DNA of 64,000 nucleotides from Bradysia coprophila (taxonomy: Eukaryota > Arthropoda > Insecta > Diptera > Sciaridae): the NCBI RefSeq assembly GCF_014529535.1, contig NW_023503501.1, positions 5,276,150-5,340,149 of the forward strand, given 5' to 3'. Shown here one piece after another: positions 51,448 to 62,009 of this stretch. Positions within the stretch are counted from its first letter, which is position 1. Each line of letters begins with the position of its first letter. A program made the position numbers and the translations under genes. The notes beneath the pieces were generated by a model. The model had not been told where the DNA came from. It saw nothing but the letters and a program-made list of their open reading frames with translations, and searched no databases.

Positions 51448-53395
51448 TTGAAAATCATGTCAATCGACAAGAAGCTGGCCGGCATTCGACAAATCAGCCA
51501 GGAAAAACTGCAAAACATTCTATGCTCGATACCGAGCAGCCAGAAAGATCTAGTCATCGAACCATGTCTCATCAAACCATTGGAACATGTTTGCGGGGCG
51601 TCTTGGCTGCGTGTCAAAGGAATCAACAAAATATTCAGATTCGATCAAGACAATGCACCGCCCAAGGCAGCAACAATGGTCTACATGATTACCTCGAAGC
51701 TGATTATGTTCAAGCATGTCTTAGATCAGATACATAAATTGGAACCGATGGCCAATGAGAATGCAGACGATTTGATTCATTTTCATGTTATCGTTGTACC
51801 CAACGTGTTGCATTCGTTCGAAGTGTTAATGGAGGAGATGGGCTTGTTCGGACTCGTTCAATTGCATCGATTCAATTGGGACTTCATCCATTTGGACACA
51901 AACATCGTGAGCTTGGAGTATCCGCAAATTTATCGAGAAGTTTTCGTCAAAGATGACTTGTCGCTGATTAGTTCCGTTGCGCACAGTCTGCGACTGTTCA
52001 ACTTGGTATTCGGTAATTGAGATTCAGACCGACGAAAACGACCGACGACTTATTCACAAATAAAATCTGATTTCAGGAAAGCCACGGTTGATTCTGACGT
52101 ACGGAGAACATTCCGAGAAAATTCTTGACATGGTGGATCGGATCGAAGGATTCCAAGCATCGAATGGCCAACATAAGACATCCGATTTCAGTGCAATGGT
52201 CGTCATCGACCGAAACAAGGACTATGCATCGTGCTTACTGACACCAGTCGTTTATTCGGGACTTCTACTGGAAATATTCGATTCCGTATCGGGTACATTA
52301 CAAATCGATGTCAATGCCAACAAAATCAAGTCCGAGAAATTGGACTATCTGCAAGTGAATCCGACGACGGTACAGTCGACAGCAGATGTGACACATCTCA
52401 GATTGAGCGGGTCGACTGATAAAATCTACAACGAAAATCGCTATCGCCACTTTAGTGAAGTAGTGACGCTGTTGAGTGCTCAGGCCAAAGCACTGGGTAT
52501 GGAAGGAAAGAATTTGAAGGGCATGCAATTGGCCGAGATACAAGAGTACGTATCGAAAAAGTTGCCTCAAGTTGCTAGTCAGAAGAAGGATCTGATCAAA
52601 CATTTGATTTTATGCGAGACCATTGTGAACGAATTGGGAGCTCAATTCGAGAAGATACAAACGATCGAAGAGTCAATGCTGTTCAACCGAAATAAGAAGC
52701 AAATATACGCTCAAATACAGGAAATTCTGAGCATCGATGCACACCGTTTTAACGCCTTGCGACACATATGCTTGATGCATTTAACATGTGGATTAACCAA
52801 CGAAGAAGCCACCGCATTCATTACAAATTACTTGAACGCATTCGGGCACAAAAGTATGTCAGTCTTTCCGAGTCTGACGAATGCCGGCCTCTTCCCCGAA
52901 ATCGAGAACGTAACCAAAGCCAAGCTGCCAACGCTAAGTTTACCGAAGTGGCAGAGTGCCTTTCAGATCGAAGCCAATAAATTGAAACTGTTACCCGAAC
53001 ACGATCTTGCTGCCAAGACCGATCCAATTTGTCCCAGTTACGTGTTCAACGGATCGTACGTTCCACTCGTAGCTCAACTGGCTAGTGCACTCCTGACATC
53101 CGACAATTTCGAACAATTTTCTACGAAAGCCGGCTCTACGGACCAGTTGAGACTGTTCAAATATTTCGATAGAAGTAAAGAATCTGTCAAGGAGATCGGT
53201 GTGGCTGTGAAAACTGGTGCTGTTGCTGATGTATTCCCACTGAAACCGAAGACAATATTCGTTTTCATTTTGGGTGGGTTGACTTATGCCGAAGTGGCTG
53301 CGTGCCAATTTGTTGAACGAATGAGTGGGGCGAAAATTGTAATCGGTTCGAATTGTATGATGTCCGGCCGGGACATTGTTGAGGCAAGTTTTTAA
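51448..53395 (+). CDS. car: Vps33A (carnation), Sec1/Munc18-family subunit of HOPS/CORVET
   Basis: Binds SNAREs and, within the HOPS and CORVET tethers, promotes fusion of late endosomes, lysosomes and pigment granules. Exons 51448-52012 and 52077-53395 with a 64-nt intron join to 1,884 nt, giving 627 residues (624 if translation begins at the next Met, 51457), close to the family length. The second Met (MSIDKKL) is a plausible start. Family features include the N-terminal lobe (LVIEPCLIKPLEHVCG, then LKxxG-like RVKGINKIFRF), the GK/PR.ILTYGEHSE segment at the exon junction, a helical domain 3a, and the conserved C-terminus FVFILGGLTYAEVAACQFVE. It ends at ...DIVEASF. AATAAA at 53436-53441 fits the 3' end. 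Confidence 0.95.
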
Positions 53396-53435
53396 TGTTT
53401 ACCAGGAAGTGATGTGGAATTTTATTAAAGTTCTT

Positions 53436-53441
53436 AATAAA
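53436..53441 (+). terminator. Polyadenylation signal for Vps33A
   Basis: Canonical AATAAA about 40 nt after the Vps33A stop codon, on the coding strand. Confidence 0.65.
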
Positions 53442-55249
53442 TTAAATTTTGGTTACACGTTTACACGCTCCGTTTTAATGTAAAATTTTGAAGCTGGTAA
53501 ATGACGGAGAGTCGATCTTTTCCGGTGCCGTGAAGACAGCTCTTTCGACTTTCGAACTTGGACTTCCGACGTTCTGCAGCCAGTGTTGCCTATAGATCAA
53601 AATACGTTGAATCTGTTGCTTCCGTTATTTACAATTTAATTTTGTGTTTGACACGAGATCTGTTACTTCATTAGTTTCAAATTCGATTTAACTAAATTGC
53701 CGTGATTATTTTTGGGAAAACGCTTTAACACATTTTCTAGAATATCCCCCATTTTCCTTAATTTTCCCAAAAATATTTTTGATCAAATTTGGAAAAATAA
53801 AGGACAATTCGGTAAAATCTAGAAAAATATTCGAAAATATTAACCCAAAAATGGTCCCTGCTACATAAACGTACGCTATTCAGACCTCCCCGTTGTCGAT
53901 AGGAGAAGTTACACAGGCTTACTGACTACTGACTTACATTTCTTGGATTTGTCTAACACTGCCTTGTATTTGACCTTTAACGGTTCCTGCTGCAGTATTC
54001 ATACACCATCCCAACAAATTCAGTTCAACAGCTCGATTTTTAGTATACTAAAACAGTGAAGATTGTCAGAGCAATCAGAAGGAAACAATTATTTGAAAGA
54101 CTCATAGAACTTAGAAACATATTTTTGGCCGAGATATAATGTTTTATGCAAATGTAAAAGAATGTTGAAAACACCATCATCTATGCTGGTTAAAAATAGA
54201 TTTGAGAATTGTCTCGGCCGAAAATGTGTCTCTAAATTCTATGGATCATTGCAATAATTCAAATGTTTGCATTTTGCATAAAATCAGTTCAACTGACTGA
54301 AGCTCGGTGCATTAAACTTCCATCAATAGTAATCAACTTAATGAATGGATAGCCTTCGTGGAAACAATTTTATTTTTGAGGTACAGAGAATGTTGATTTA
54401 TAAATACCTTACGAAAGAAAACACCTGAAATTAAGTCAGTTCTGTCTCAGTGCATTTCATTTCAAAATAAAAACAAAAAATTTTAAACCTTGAACTTTTC
54501 CGAAGACTTCAAAGTCCGATGAAAATAATTGCTCTGTCATGGCTGGATGTAAGTAAATCTTTTCAATTTTTTATCGAAATCGGCGGAATCACTTTCTTTA
54601 AGATTACTTTTTAGTTTGTGTGACTGTTTATTATTTCTATCAAACAGCTGATGGGTGCCATGCAACGGAACTATCGCTGTTATACCGCTCTTACACTGTT
54701 CTAATGTTATGCTGTTATTCGAACAGTTTTCTTTGCTTAGGAAAAACGTTAAAAATCTTTGTTTGAATAGAAACCAGGGAGTGAGACTAATGTCAGATAT
54801 TTTACACAGTTACCTTAGACCAGAAATAGTTATTTGTTTATCGAGAGAAGGAAAATCGAACAAGAGCGCTTTCCATTTGGAATTTCCTATTTTCTTCCAG
54901 ATGTAAACTTAACGTTTTTCACAACGCAGGCGAGAAAATAGTAATTTTATCCACTACTCTCACTACTCTGAAACTTCGGCAGCCTTTGTTGTGAAAAACT
55001 TTGCGTTTATCTCGAAAAAATAGTTGGAAATTGCATTTTCTCGGGTGACATGCGGCTATAAGCTGGTCTTTGGCCACAAATAGTGAATTTATATGTGTTG
55101 CACAATTTCCATTGTTTCCCCCTACCTGTAATCAGACAAAGCGCTAAAGCGTTGTTGGAAGTTGCATTTCTAGGATGTTGTTTGTGACCGGAGCTCAGGC
55201 TGTAAAAATGTAATTTCCAAATTTTTTACAGAGTTAAACAGAGTTTTTT
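53442..55249. other. Intergenic, no gene seen; GAAAAT-rich simple repeats and one motif pair
   Basis: A same-strand pair of the dispersed motif lies at 53609/53656. At 53710-53860 is an imperfect TTTTCC/GGGAAAAT-rich stretch like that at 33060-33200. The open frame 54655-54906 has no coding-like features. Confidence 0.4.
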
Positions 55250-55407
55250 TCGTCAAATTTTCAAATTTCGTCAAATTTTCAATAAATTTTTGAATTTCGT
55301 CAAATTTTTGAATTTCGTCAAATTTTCCAATTTCGTCAAATTTTCGAATTTCGTCAAACTTTCAAATATCGTCAAATTTTCGAATTTCGTCAAATTTTCG
55401 AATTTTC
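55250..55407. repeat. Second, inverted array of the 18-bp minisatellite
   Basis: Tandem GTCAAATTTTCGAATTTC units, the exact complement of the unit at 16230-17081, about eight copies and more diverged. It is adjacent to a decayed half copy of the large foldback element. Confidence 0.85.
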
Positions 55408-55428
55408 TTGCTGGTCTGTTACTAATAA

Positions 55429-55663
55429 TCTGCTACTTTGCGACACAGATGTTTTTGGTAAAATTTTGGTTGTTTCCAGTCATTTTTTTTATTATTTGGT
55501 AGATCATGAGAAAAACTAAGCCAGCTTGTTTGAACTAATTTTGTGTAAAATTTAATTTTTGCGTAACGAAGATGAAAGCGTCAAATCTAGCGATATCATT
55601 TATTTTAGAATTTTTACCCTAAAGACTGCGTCACACTTTTCTCGAAGAGATTTTTGTTGGGAT
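55429..55663. mobile_element. Decayed half copy of the large foldback element
   Basis: TCTGCTACTTTGCGACACAG, then TTTTTGCGTAACGAAGATGA, CTAGCGATATCATTTATTTT and GAGATTTTTGTTGGGAT follow the same order as the right arm at 15240-15567, with many substitutions. The left arm is absent. Confidence 0.65.
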
Positions 55664-56044
55664 AGTTATTTGTTCGCCAAGTGGAAAAAAGTTTGGAATT
55701 TCATTTCAAGGGTGTTCTCATAAGTCACGCGTGAAAATGGAATTTCCTACTTTTACCCGATGTTTTTCACAGCGAAGGCTCCGGAAGGTTCAGCTGATGT
55801 GAGAAAATGACTAGGCGTTGTGAAAAACGATTGTCAAAAAACTTTAGAAGAGGACAGGCAGAAGGTTGAGTTTTAAATTATTGACATCGCCATTTCAATG
55901 AAACAAATTTCTCTTCGAACTAAATGTTTTATTTAATTTCCTACCAGTAATTGAATCGTACATTTAAAACTGTGAAATTAAATTTGTTTACAAACAATTT
56001 GAATTGTTGGAAAATCAGTCTTTCTTGAAGGTCATAAAATTAAA
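55664..56044. other. Intergenic spacer downstream of the glycine-rich gene
   Basis: Nothing recognisable. TTTATT at 56045-56050 (AATAAA on the minus strand) marks the probable 3' end of the glycine-rich transcript ~90 nt after its stop. Confidence 0.4.
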
Positions 56045-56140
56045 TTTATTTCTTGAAAAGTCCTCCTCCATAGCCCCTAAAATGAATTAAATTTTGGAAA
56101 TATTAGTTTAATGAAAAACGTTGAATTGGTCAATATTTTT

Positions 56141-57280
56141 TTACCCATAGCCACCGTAACCGCCGCCATAACCGCCTCCAATTTGATTGTATCCTGGACC
56201 TCCATAACCGCCATATCCTTGACCACCATAACCACCATATCCTTGACCTCCATAACCACCATATCCTTGACCTCCATAACCACCGCCATATCCTCCATAT
56301 CCACCATATCCAGGTCGTATGCCTGCAAATTGAAATAAAATTGAATAATGGAAAATTGAATCACACGATTCGTGAAGCGTCCATTACTAAACAGTACAAA
56401 ATGGTTCAGAAAATTATTTTGTTCCATTCTAACGCACTGACAATTTCTAGAAGTTTGTCGTTGGTGTAAACAAATTATTGAGTTAATGATGAGCACTTAT
56501 GTTGAATTGAAGGAAGTTTACATTTGATTTGTACCTTGAGCTGGTGCAAATTTAGTCAAATTAAAATAATTTTCGCGTTGACAAGTTAAAGAATTAAATT
56601 TTGGAACACATCACGATACGTTTGACGAACCTTTTAATACAGATTGAAGATTTTCAGATATTTTATTGCCTGTCCCATGCGGAAGTTGAACATTACATAT
56701 CAGTTTGCTCACTGCGAAAATGATCCATTACTTGACAAATATTTTCGCGTAATTTTTCGTAATTTACTTTGTGATATTTAACTTTCGCATGGGACAGGAA
56801 TAAACCACAATACATTGGATGATTCGGAGAAGTTTTGTTACTTAAAAAAACTAATCAAGTAAAAGGTCTGGACCCAGTTAAAAACTTTAGATGTTTTCTT
56901 CCTTCAATTTCACAGATTTTATGTGACATACGAGATTATGAAAAGTCAAACATTTCACAAACACAAACAATCTACAAAACTCTATTCGGTACACTAACAC
57001 TATAGTTTACCTCCATAAGCACCATATCCATTGGGAACTCCTCCATAACCACCATATCCTCCATAGCCTCCTCCGTAATTACCATATCCTGTCAAACTGT
57101 TCAGTAGACCATACCCTAAGGCTGATGTACAGACGAAGATGGACATTAACACTGACAAACAAATCTAGAAAAAAAAACAATTTCTGTTGTAGTTCTCACT
57201 GTTCTACTCATACCAATTGATCACAAATTTAAATTATTTTATTTTTTTAAATCACACACAACACTTACTAGAGCACGCAT
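56141..57280 (-). CDS. Small secreted Gly/Tyr-rich protein, 115 residues
   Basis: Exons (minus) 57280-57269, 57164-57011 and 56322-56141 join to 348 nt. The N-terminus MRALICLSVLMSIFVCTSA is a typical signal peptide. The mature part is GGY-rich: GYGGYGG units, then four GGYGGQGYGGYGG-type repeats, ending GGYGGYG. Such proteins occur among insect cuticle/silk-associated and glycine-rich antimicrobial-like peptides; the sequence does not distinguish these. The second intron (57010-56323) carries a small MITE. Expression is likely strong and regulated, given the canonical TATA/Inr upstream. The minus frame 56077-56496 (DMVVMEVKDM type) is an off-frame shadow of the repeat. Confidence 0.88.
56669..56798. 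mobile_element. 130-bp MITE in an intron of the Gly-rich gene
   Basis: Ends CCTGTCCCATGCGGAAGTT and AACTTTCGCATGGGACAGG are inverted. Between them are inner CGCGTAATTTTTCG-type repeats and AT-rich sequence. Non-coding. Lies within intron 2 (57010-56323). Confidence 0.7.
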
Positions 57281-57332
57281 TGTAAAGTAGTTAAGATCTT
57301 TCAATTGTTCCTCGGACAAAAAACTCTGAGAC

Positions 57333-57368
57333 ACTGACTTTTCCTACAGCATAAACCTATCTTTTATA
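57333..57368 (-). promoter_or_regulatory. TATA box and arthropod initiator of the Gly-rich gene
   Basis: On the minus strand TATAAAAG (57368-57361) is followed by TCAGT (57337-57333). The A of the initiator lies ~33 nt after the first T of the TATA box, and the ATG follows ~53 nt later. This spacing is that of an insect TATA-Inr core promoter. Confidence 0.75.
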
Positions 57369-60225
57369 TGCTATCCAACGCACCTTCGTAAGAAAACAAA
57401 TTCACCTTTTTTTGATATCTAAAAAAAATATCACAAAACAAACCAAAAAAATGGAAAAACCATTTAGGCTGAGTTCATGTAGTTATGAATGTGTATATGG
57501 TGCACAGATTAAGTCTCCAAGGTCTACCCCTACTATACAATAATGTAATTTCTCACTTTGCTACACATTCACTCGATGTGCTCATAATATTAGTTACATC
57601 TTGGGATCCATATAAGAAGTTATGGGAGATTAATTGTATTCGTAAGCATTTTGCTGCAGTGTATAAACGTTTTACCTAGAACAGTTCAAAGAACGCATTT
57701 TCCAAGAAGATGTTCTGGTTTAACATGTTGTATAGAATCTTTTAGTCTGTTTGCAAACAACAATTTACCTCTTTTACCACTGCGTGATGACTCAAGTCAA
57801 TAACAACCAATGGATTTGTTTGAGAATAGCTTCTGAAACAACAAATTTATAATACCACAACCAAACCATTAAATCTTTTACTTCTTTTGTTAAAACTTTC
57901 ACCTTGTGATTGGCTTGAAATCTTCTACTTCAATTGTTTAACCATTATTTTAATAATGCATAAGCCAAAAATTGACATTAAAGTGGTAACGTTCTTTGAG
58001 AAAATCAAGAAATTATCGATCCTAAATTTTTCGAATTTGTTGATTTTCTTAAAATTAAAGAAATTAGAGAAAATCAAGTAACTTCGAGGGATTCTCGTGA
58101 AAAACTACACATTTCGCCTGGGATGGATACATATATAGCGTTTGAAAGGAATTCAAAATCTCAGATAGTCTCTAGCCACCATTGGTTGCTGGTAGCAGAT
58201 CTTCAAAGGTCGGTAAATAGATGTTTTTTTTACTCATTTTTCGACCGTTACATTATGAGCTCTGGATGTGAGTGGGTTCGTTGGAAATCTGAGGTCAAAT
58301 ACTTTCAGGGCATGCCTAGTTTGATAAATATATACAAATATATGTCAGAAAAAATGAAAAAATGGATCATTGATCATTTGATTTAAAAGGAGACGTACCA
58401 CCCGCTACGCTACGGAGAACATATCGAACCGGTTGGAACACCTAAACCTTTTATTTGAGCAAGCAACATTTTTGAATGTTGAAAATAATTAAACTGATGA
58501 ACTTCAAGCAAAAGTGATCATAGTCGACAGCTGCCAAAAATAGAGTACTTTTTTGCATGAAATGGTTTTTTACAGTGTTTTATAGTTGTGTGATACACTG
58601 TCAAGTTTCAGTACCATATTTAGAGTACTACTTATGCTTGAAGTGCATAAAAGAATGCATAAGCATTCATTGAATTTCATTTTATCTTTGCTAGTATACA
58701 AATGTTACAAAGGTTACAAAATCAGCATCTCAACAACCACCAGGAAGATTAAGAATTTGTCACTTAGCTGAATTGCAGAAGAGAATCAAATTCTAGTATA
58801 ATTCTTTTCTCGCAGAATCTATTGATCATTATGTGTGTAATGGACGTAACATGTCGCGAACGAAATTGTGTTGCCACACTAAAGAGCACAATATTGTCTC
58901 TCAAATATAGACTGCAAGGATGGAAGACTGTAAGGTTAACAATTTTATACTGTTTCGGAAATGAAACTTCGCGATGATCTTATCATACAGGAAATTAACC
59001 ATGCGAATCCACGCAAATGACCATAATCTTATGTTGCATACTCAAATGACCGCAAGTTCAAGACAATTCGACGAAAATTCCGATAATTTGCAATAAAATT
59101 GAAGGTTTTTTTCCATAGAGTCACAGTCATCGAATCAAAATATAGGTAGATCTCAGTCAAGGTTACCGAAACATTACGAACATTATTCACACTTGACTAG
59201 TACACATATTGTCTATTTATCATATCACAAAAATGGGCAATCCCAGTTAGCACACTCAGCATACAAATAACACAGAATTATTTTTGCGCGGAGATAAAAC
59301 AATTAAAATATGTTTAACACCTGAGTGGGTTGTGTTTTGATTATTTCATAGAAAATTTTTTTTTTTCGGTTGTCAAATATTAGCTCAAATAAATGCGGTG
59401 TGTGTAGTACAATGGAAATAAATTAAGTCACACGAGATGTGAAACACAAAGAAAAACCTCCAACTCAGGTCATTGCTTTATGGCACATATAAAATCGTAA
59501 GTCTTTCATTTCATCAATGAAAGTAATAAATAAATAAAAATATCGGTACGCTGTACGCGTAGTCATTCAAAGGTATAAATGACGAAAACTCTCCGCGCGG
59601 TTTTAACAAATGAATGACATTATGGTAAATAATTACACGTTAGCTGGTTCATATTTTGAAATTACCGAACCTTTATCGCCTTCAATGAAATGTTTACATT
59701 TTGTCATAAGTTAATTTCTTTTGGATTATAATTTCCCAAAGATTTGTAATAGAGAAGCATTATCTGATTAAGTGGCGTGGTTCCTCTGTGTAGAACCATT
59801 GTTAATGTACCATTCAATGAGTATACTGTGTGCAATAGTTCATTGATAAACGATGTTACACAGATTTGGGTTATCAGGTTTCGAAAATTTAATTCGGGTC
59901 GGGTTTCGAAAATTCTCGACCCGCTCATTTTTATATGGTAGGTGGTAGGTACATCGCTGATTGAGTTATTAAAATCTTTTACTTCTTTTGATTTATAATC
60001 AGCCGGCATTCATAACGTATCCATACAGTATTTTCTCTTTCTATCACTTTTTCTTAAACGTTCGACATACTTTATGAGCAATCGATCGAACCAATACTGT
60101 CACTAGTAACCAATGTAGTTCCTTAAGATGGTACGTGGTAAAAATGCAACGTAACAAAGGAATAAGTTGGTACTTTGACAGCGTCAAAACGAAGTTTGTT
60201 TGCTAGAGAGTGCGTTAATCAAACC
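57369..60225. other. Intergenic; MITE copies and dispersed motifs only
   Basis: Contains a motif pair (57871/57918), a single copy at 59972, and MITE family C (58499-58647). Frames at 58123-58386 and 59704-60009 lack recognisable domains; the latter includes a dispersed-motif copy and a TTTCGAAAATT duplication, so I treat it as non-coding. Confidence 0.4.
58499..58647. mobile_element. MITE family C, most complete copy
   Basis: GAACTTCAAGCAAAAGTGAT at the left and ACTTATGCTTGAAGTGC at the right are inverted ends, with AGAGTACT-type motifs inside each and an ACAGTGT/ACACTGT pair. 149 bp, non-coding. Confidence 0.7.
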
Positions 60226-60345
60226 AACGCACTTCAAGCATAAGTCGTACTCTAAACAGAGTACTGAAACTGGACAGTACATCGAGCAAATTTTAACACT
60301 ATAACAAAATTCATTAAAATTTAGTACAATATTTGGCAGCGTAAT
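60226..60345. mobile_element. MITE family C, left part only
   Basis: AACGCACTTCAAGCATAAGT followed by AGAGTACTGAAACTGGACAG matches family C read from one end. The opposite terminus is not found. Confidence 0.45.
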
Positions 60346-60496
60346 ACCGGAAATAACGGCAAAAGTTTACCAGTAGATCATCCATAATACAAAAATAGAA
60401 AGTTAGAGAATAAGTTTCAAATTTTTTTTAAATATTCATATTCTCACACTCACACCCTCCACCGACGTTCTTCAGGCCGAGAACCGAGAACACACT

Positions 60497-60838
60497 AGCA
60501 ATTTTGCGTTGATGAGATCGATATATCGACAATCATGGTGTGTTTCCTATTGTTTAGCCTGTGGTGGACATCGAATTACAATGGAAAACGCAGCATAATA
60601 GCCATAGCGCGTTGTTGATGTTTTCACCAATTGTCAGCAAATTTTCTTTAGCTGAATATGCCACTTTTATAGTTTTCATAAAACAACCGTATTCAGCTCT
60701 GAGAACAAGGATGGCTCGTTTTCTAGTATTCAGGATAAACTAGTACGTCCCACGCCCTATTGTAATCAGATATTCACCACCAGCTGAACAATATGGAAAT
60801 CGAAACATAATTGGTGATCTCATCAACGCAAAATTGCT
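60497..60838. repeat. Inverted repeat with a nested MITE
   Basis: AGCAATTTTGCGTTGATGAG (60497) is exactly inverted at CTCATCAACGCAAAATTGCT (ending 60838); weaker complementarity continues inward for ~35 bp. A family F MITE relic (60612-60780) occupies the interior. Confidence 0.65.
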
Positions 60839-61050
60839 CGTCTGAGCTAACATCGATTTCCTTTTCGCCAAAAAAAATCTCAACTTTGTCCGGATAGTTC
60901 GGATAGTTTTAAACTGAAGAATTTCTAGTGCTCTGACCTTACAATATTCCTAAGGTGTCCTTTCTTTAAGTGAAAAATTAGGTGAAACACAGCCAAACCA
61001 GTTCATTTCACTGTTGTATTTCAAAAATGTATTTCAATTGGGTAAGACAG
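60816..61050. repeat. Direct duplication copy A, downstream of the zinc-finger gene
   Basis: Matches 62849-63110 in the same orientation, sharing TAAACTGAAGAATTTC, GTGCTCTGACCTTACAA, TCCTAAGGTGTCCTTTCTTT, AATTAGGTGAAACACAGC and AAAAATGTATTTC. Both copies lie just 3' of minus-strand genes. Confidence 0.8.
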
Positions 61051-61133
61051 AAGTATGACGACATCGGTAAACGAACCATACGATTGCATATCGTCCAGGC
61101 TAGGATATCTAGGGAAAAATAATGTAAAAAAGT

Positions 61134-62009
61134 TTAAGAGAAATTAAGCCTACGAAGGGTAGAATAAGAAAATACCATTTTTGCACCAGGTTGATGATTC
61201 GAAATCATCGGTGCACCAGGATCGTCGATCGATTCATCGTCGTCGTAATCTCCACGTGACACTGCTAGAGATCGGGGCGATGACGGCAAGTACACATTAT
61301 CGTCGTCATCGTGATAATCTTGAATCGACACTGCTGGACATGGAGGTGTTGACGGCAATGTTTCGGAAACCATTTCTGCTGTAGCGGTTGCCGATACTGT
61401 TATAGTTTCCATTTCGATTGCCAGCTCTTTTCTAATGACTTTGACGGTTTCGTTTGCATTGCAAAACATTTGGGCCATCCCAACGAAATAATCGCGCAGT
61501 TCACCTTTTCTCACACTGTCCCCTTTTGTTTCAAAAGGTGGAATATGAAATTTCTTCACCGAAACAATCTCTTTCAGTCTTTTCGCGTCCGAATTGGTGG
61601 AACTAGCGGTGAATGGAGCATGCGATTCTGCGATGTCTTGAATGTTGTCCTTGGCGATTGGCACTTCGACTTTTCGTTTTTTCGTCAACCGTTGAGGAGT
61701 GTCGTCGTCCTTTTTGCCGGAATCGTTCGCTTCAATTTGTTCCTCCATTAGGCTAAGTATTTTCTTCGTCGACGACTTCCATACCTCATTGCTGAATGCG
61801 AAGTCTTTGCGATGTGTGTGAGTCAAATGATATCGGTAGCTGTCCGTTCGACTAAATGTCGAGTCACAACGCGGTACAATGCATATGATACGGCTGTCGG
61901 TGGTGACTTCTTTCATATGTCGTGAGAATGATTTACGGCAGGTAAACGATTTATCGCAATGCTCGCATTCGTATATTTCAGCCGGATTTTCAGCTATCCG
62001 CTTCGCCAT
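61134..62009 (-). CDS. C2H2-type zinc-finger protein, 291 residues
   Basis: A putative nuclear DNA- or RNA-binding protein with an intronless coding region. Two finger-like motifs are near the N-terminus: C15-x2-C18-x12-H31 without an obvious second His, and C43-x4-C48-x12-H61-x4-H66. A basic KKRKVEV at 110-116 resembles the SV40-type nuclear signal. The C-terminal third is acidic, with DDDDNVYLPSSPRSL- and DDDESIDDPG-like stretches and repeated Ser-Pro, possibly an activation or phospho-regulated region. The start is the Met of MAKRIAEN. Eighteen nt further upstream the minus strand reads TTTTTGTTACAG, a likely 5'UTR splice acceptor. I do not recognise an orthologue; it may belong to a lineage-specific zinc-finger set. 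Confidence 0.75.
   Translation of the reverse strand: MAKRIAENPAEIYECEHCDKSFTCRKSFSRHMKEVTTDSRIICIVPRCDSTFSRTDSYRYHLTHTHRKDFAFSNEVWKSSTKKILSLMEEQIEANDSGKKDDDTPQRLTKKRKVEVPIAKDNIQDIAESHAPFTASSTNSDAKRLKEIVSVKKFHIPPFETKGDSVRKGELRDYFVGMAQMFCNANETVKVIRKELAIEMETITVSATATAEMVSETLPSTPPCPAVSIQDYHDDDDNVYLPSSPRSLAVSRGDYDDDESIDDPGAPMISNHQPGAKMVFSYSTLRRLNFS

Noticed and set aside
52298-53308. Minus-strand frames of ~100 codons
   Set aside because: Antisense shadows of Vps33A exon 2.
53381-53610. Extension of Vps33A through a GC donor (GAG|GCAAGT) to a further exon near 53494
   Set aside because: The in-frame stop right after DIVEASF, followed 40 nt later by AATAAA, is a simpler end, and protein length already fits the family.
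56077-56496. 139-codon minus-strand frame with DMVVMEVKDM repeats
   Set aside because: Off-frame reading of the GGY repeat exon of the Gly-rich gene; the GGY frame has the signal peptide and correct splice phases.
59704-60009. 101-codon minus-strand frame
   Set aside because: Begins inside a dispersed-motif copy and includes a duplicated TTTCGAAAATT segment; no recognisable domain or splice context.
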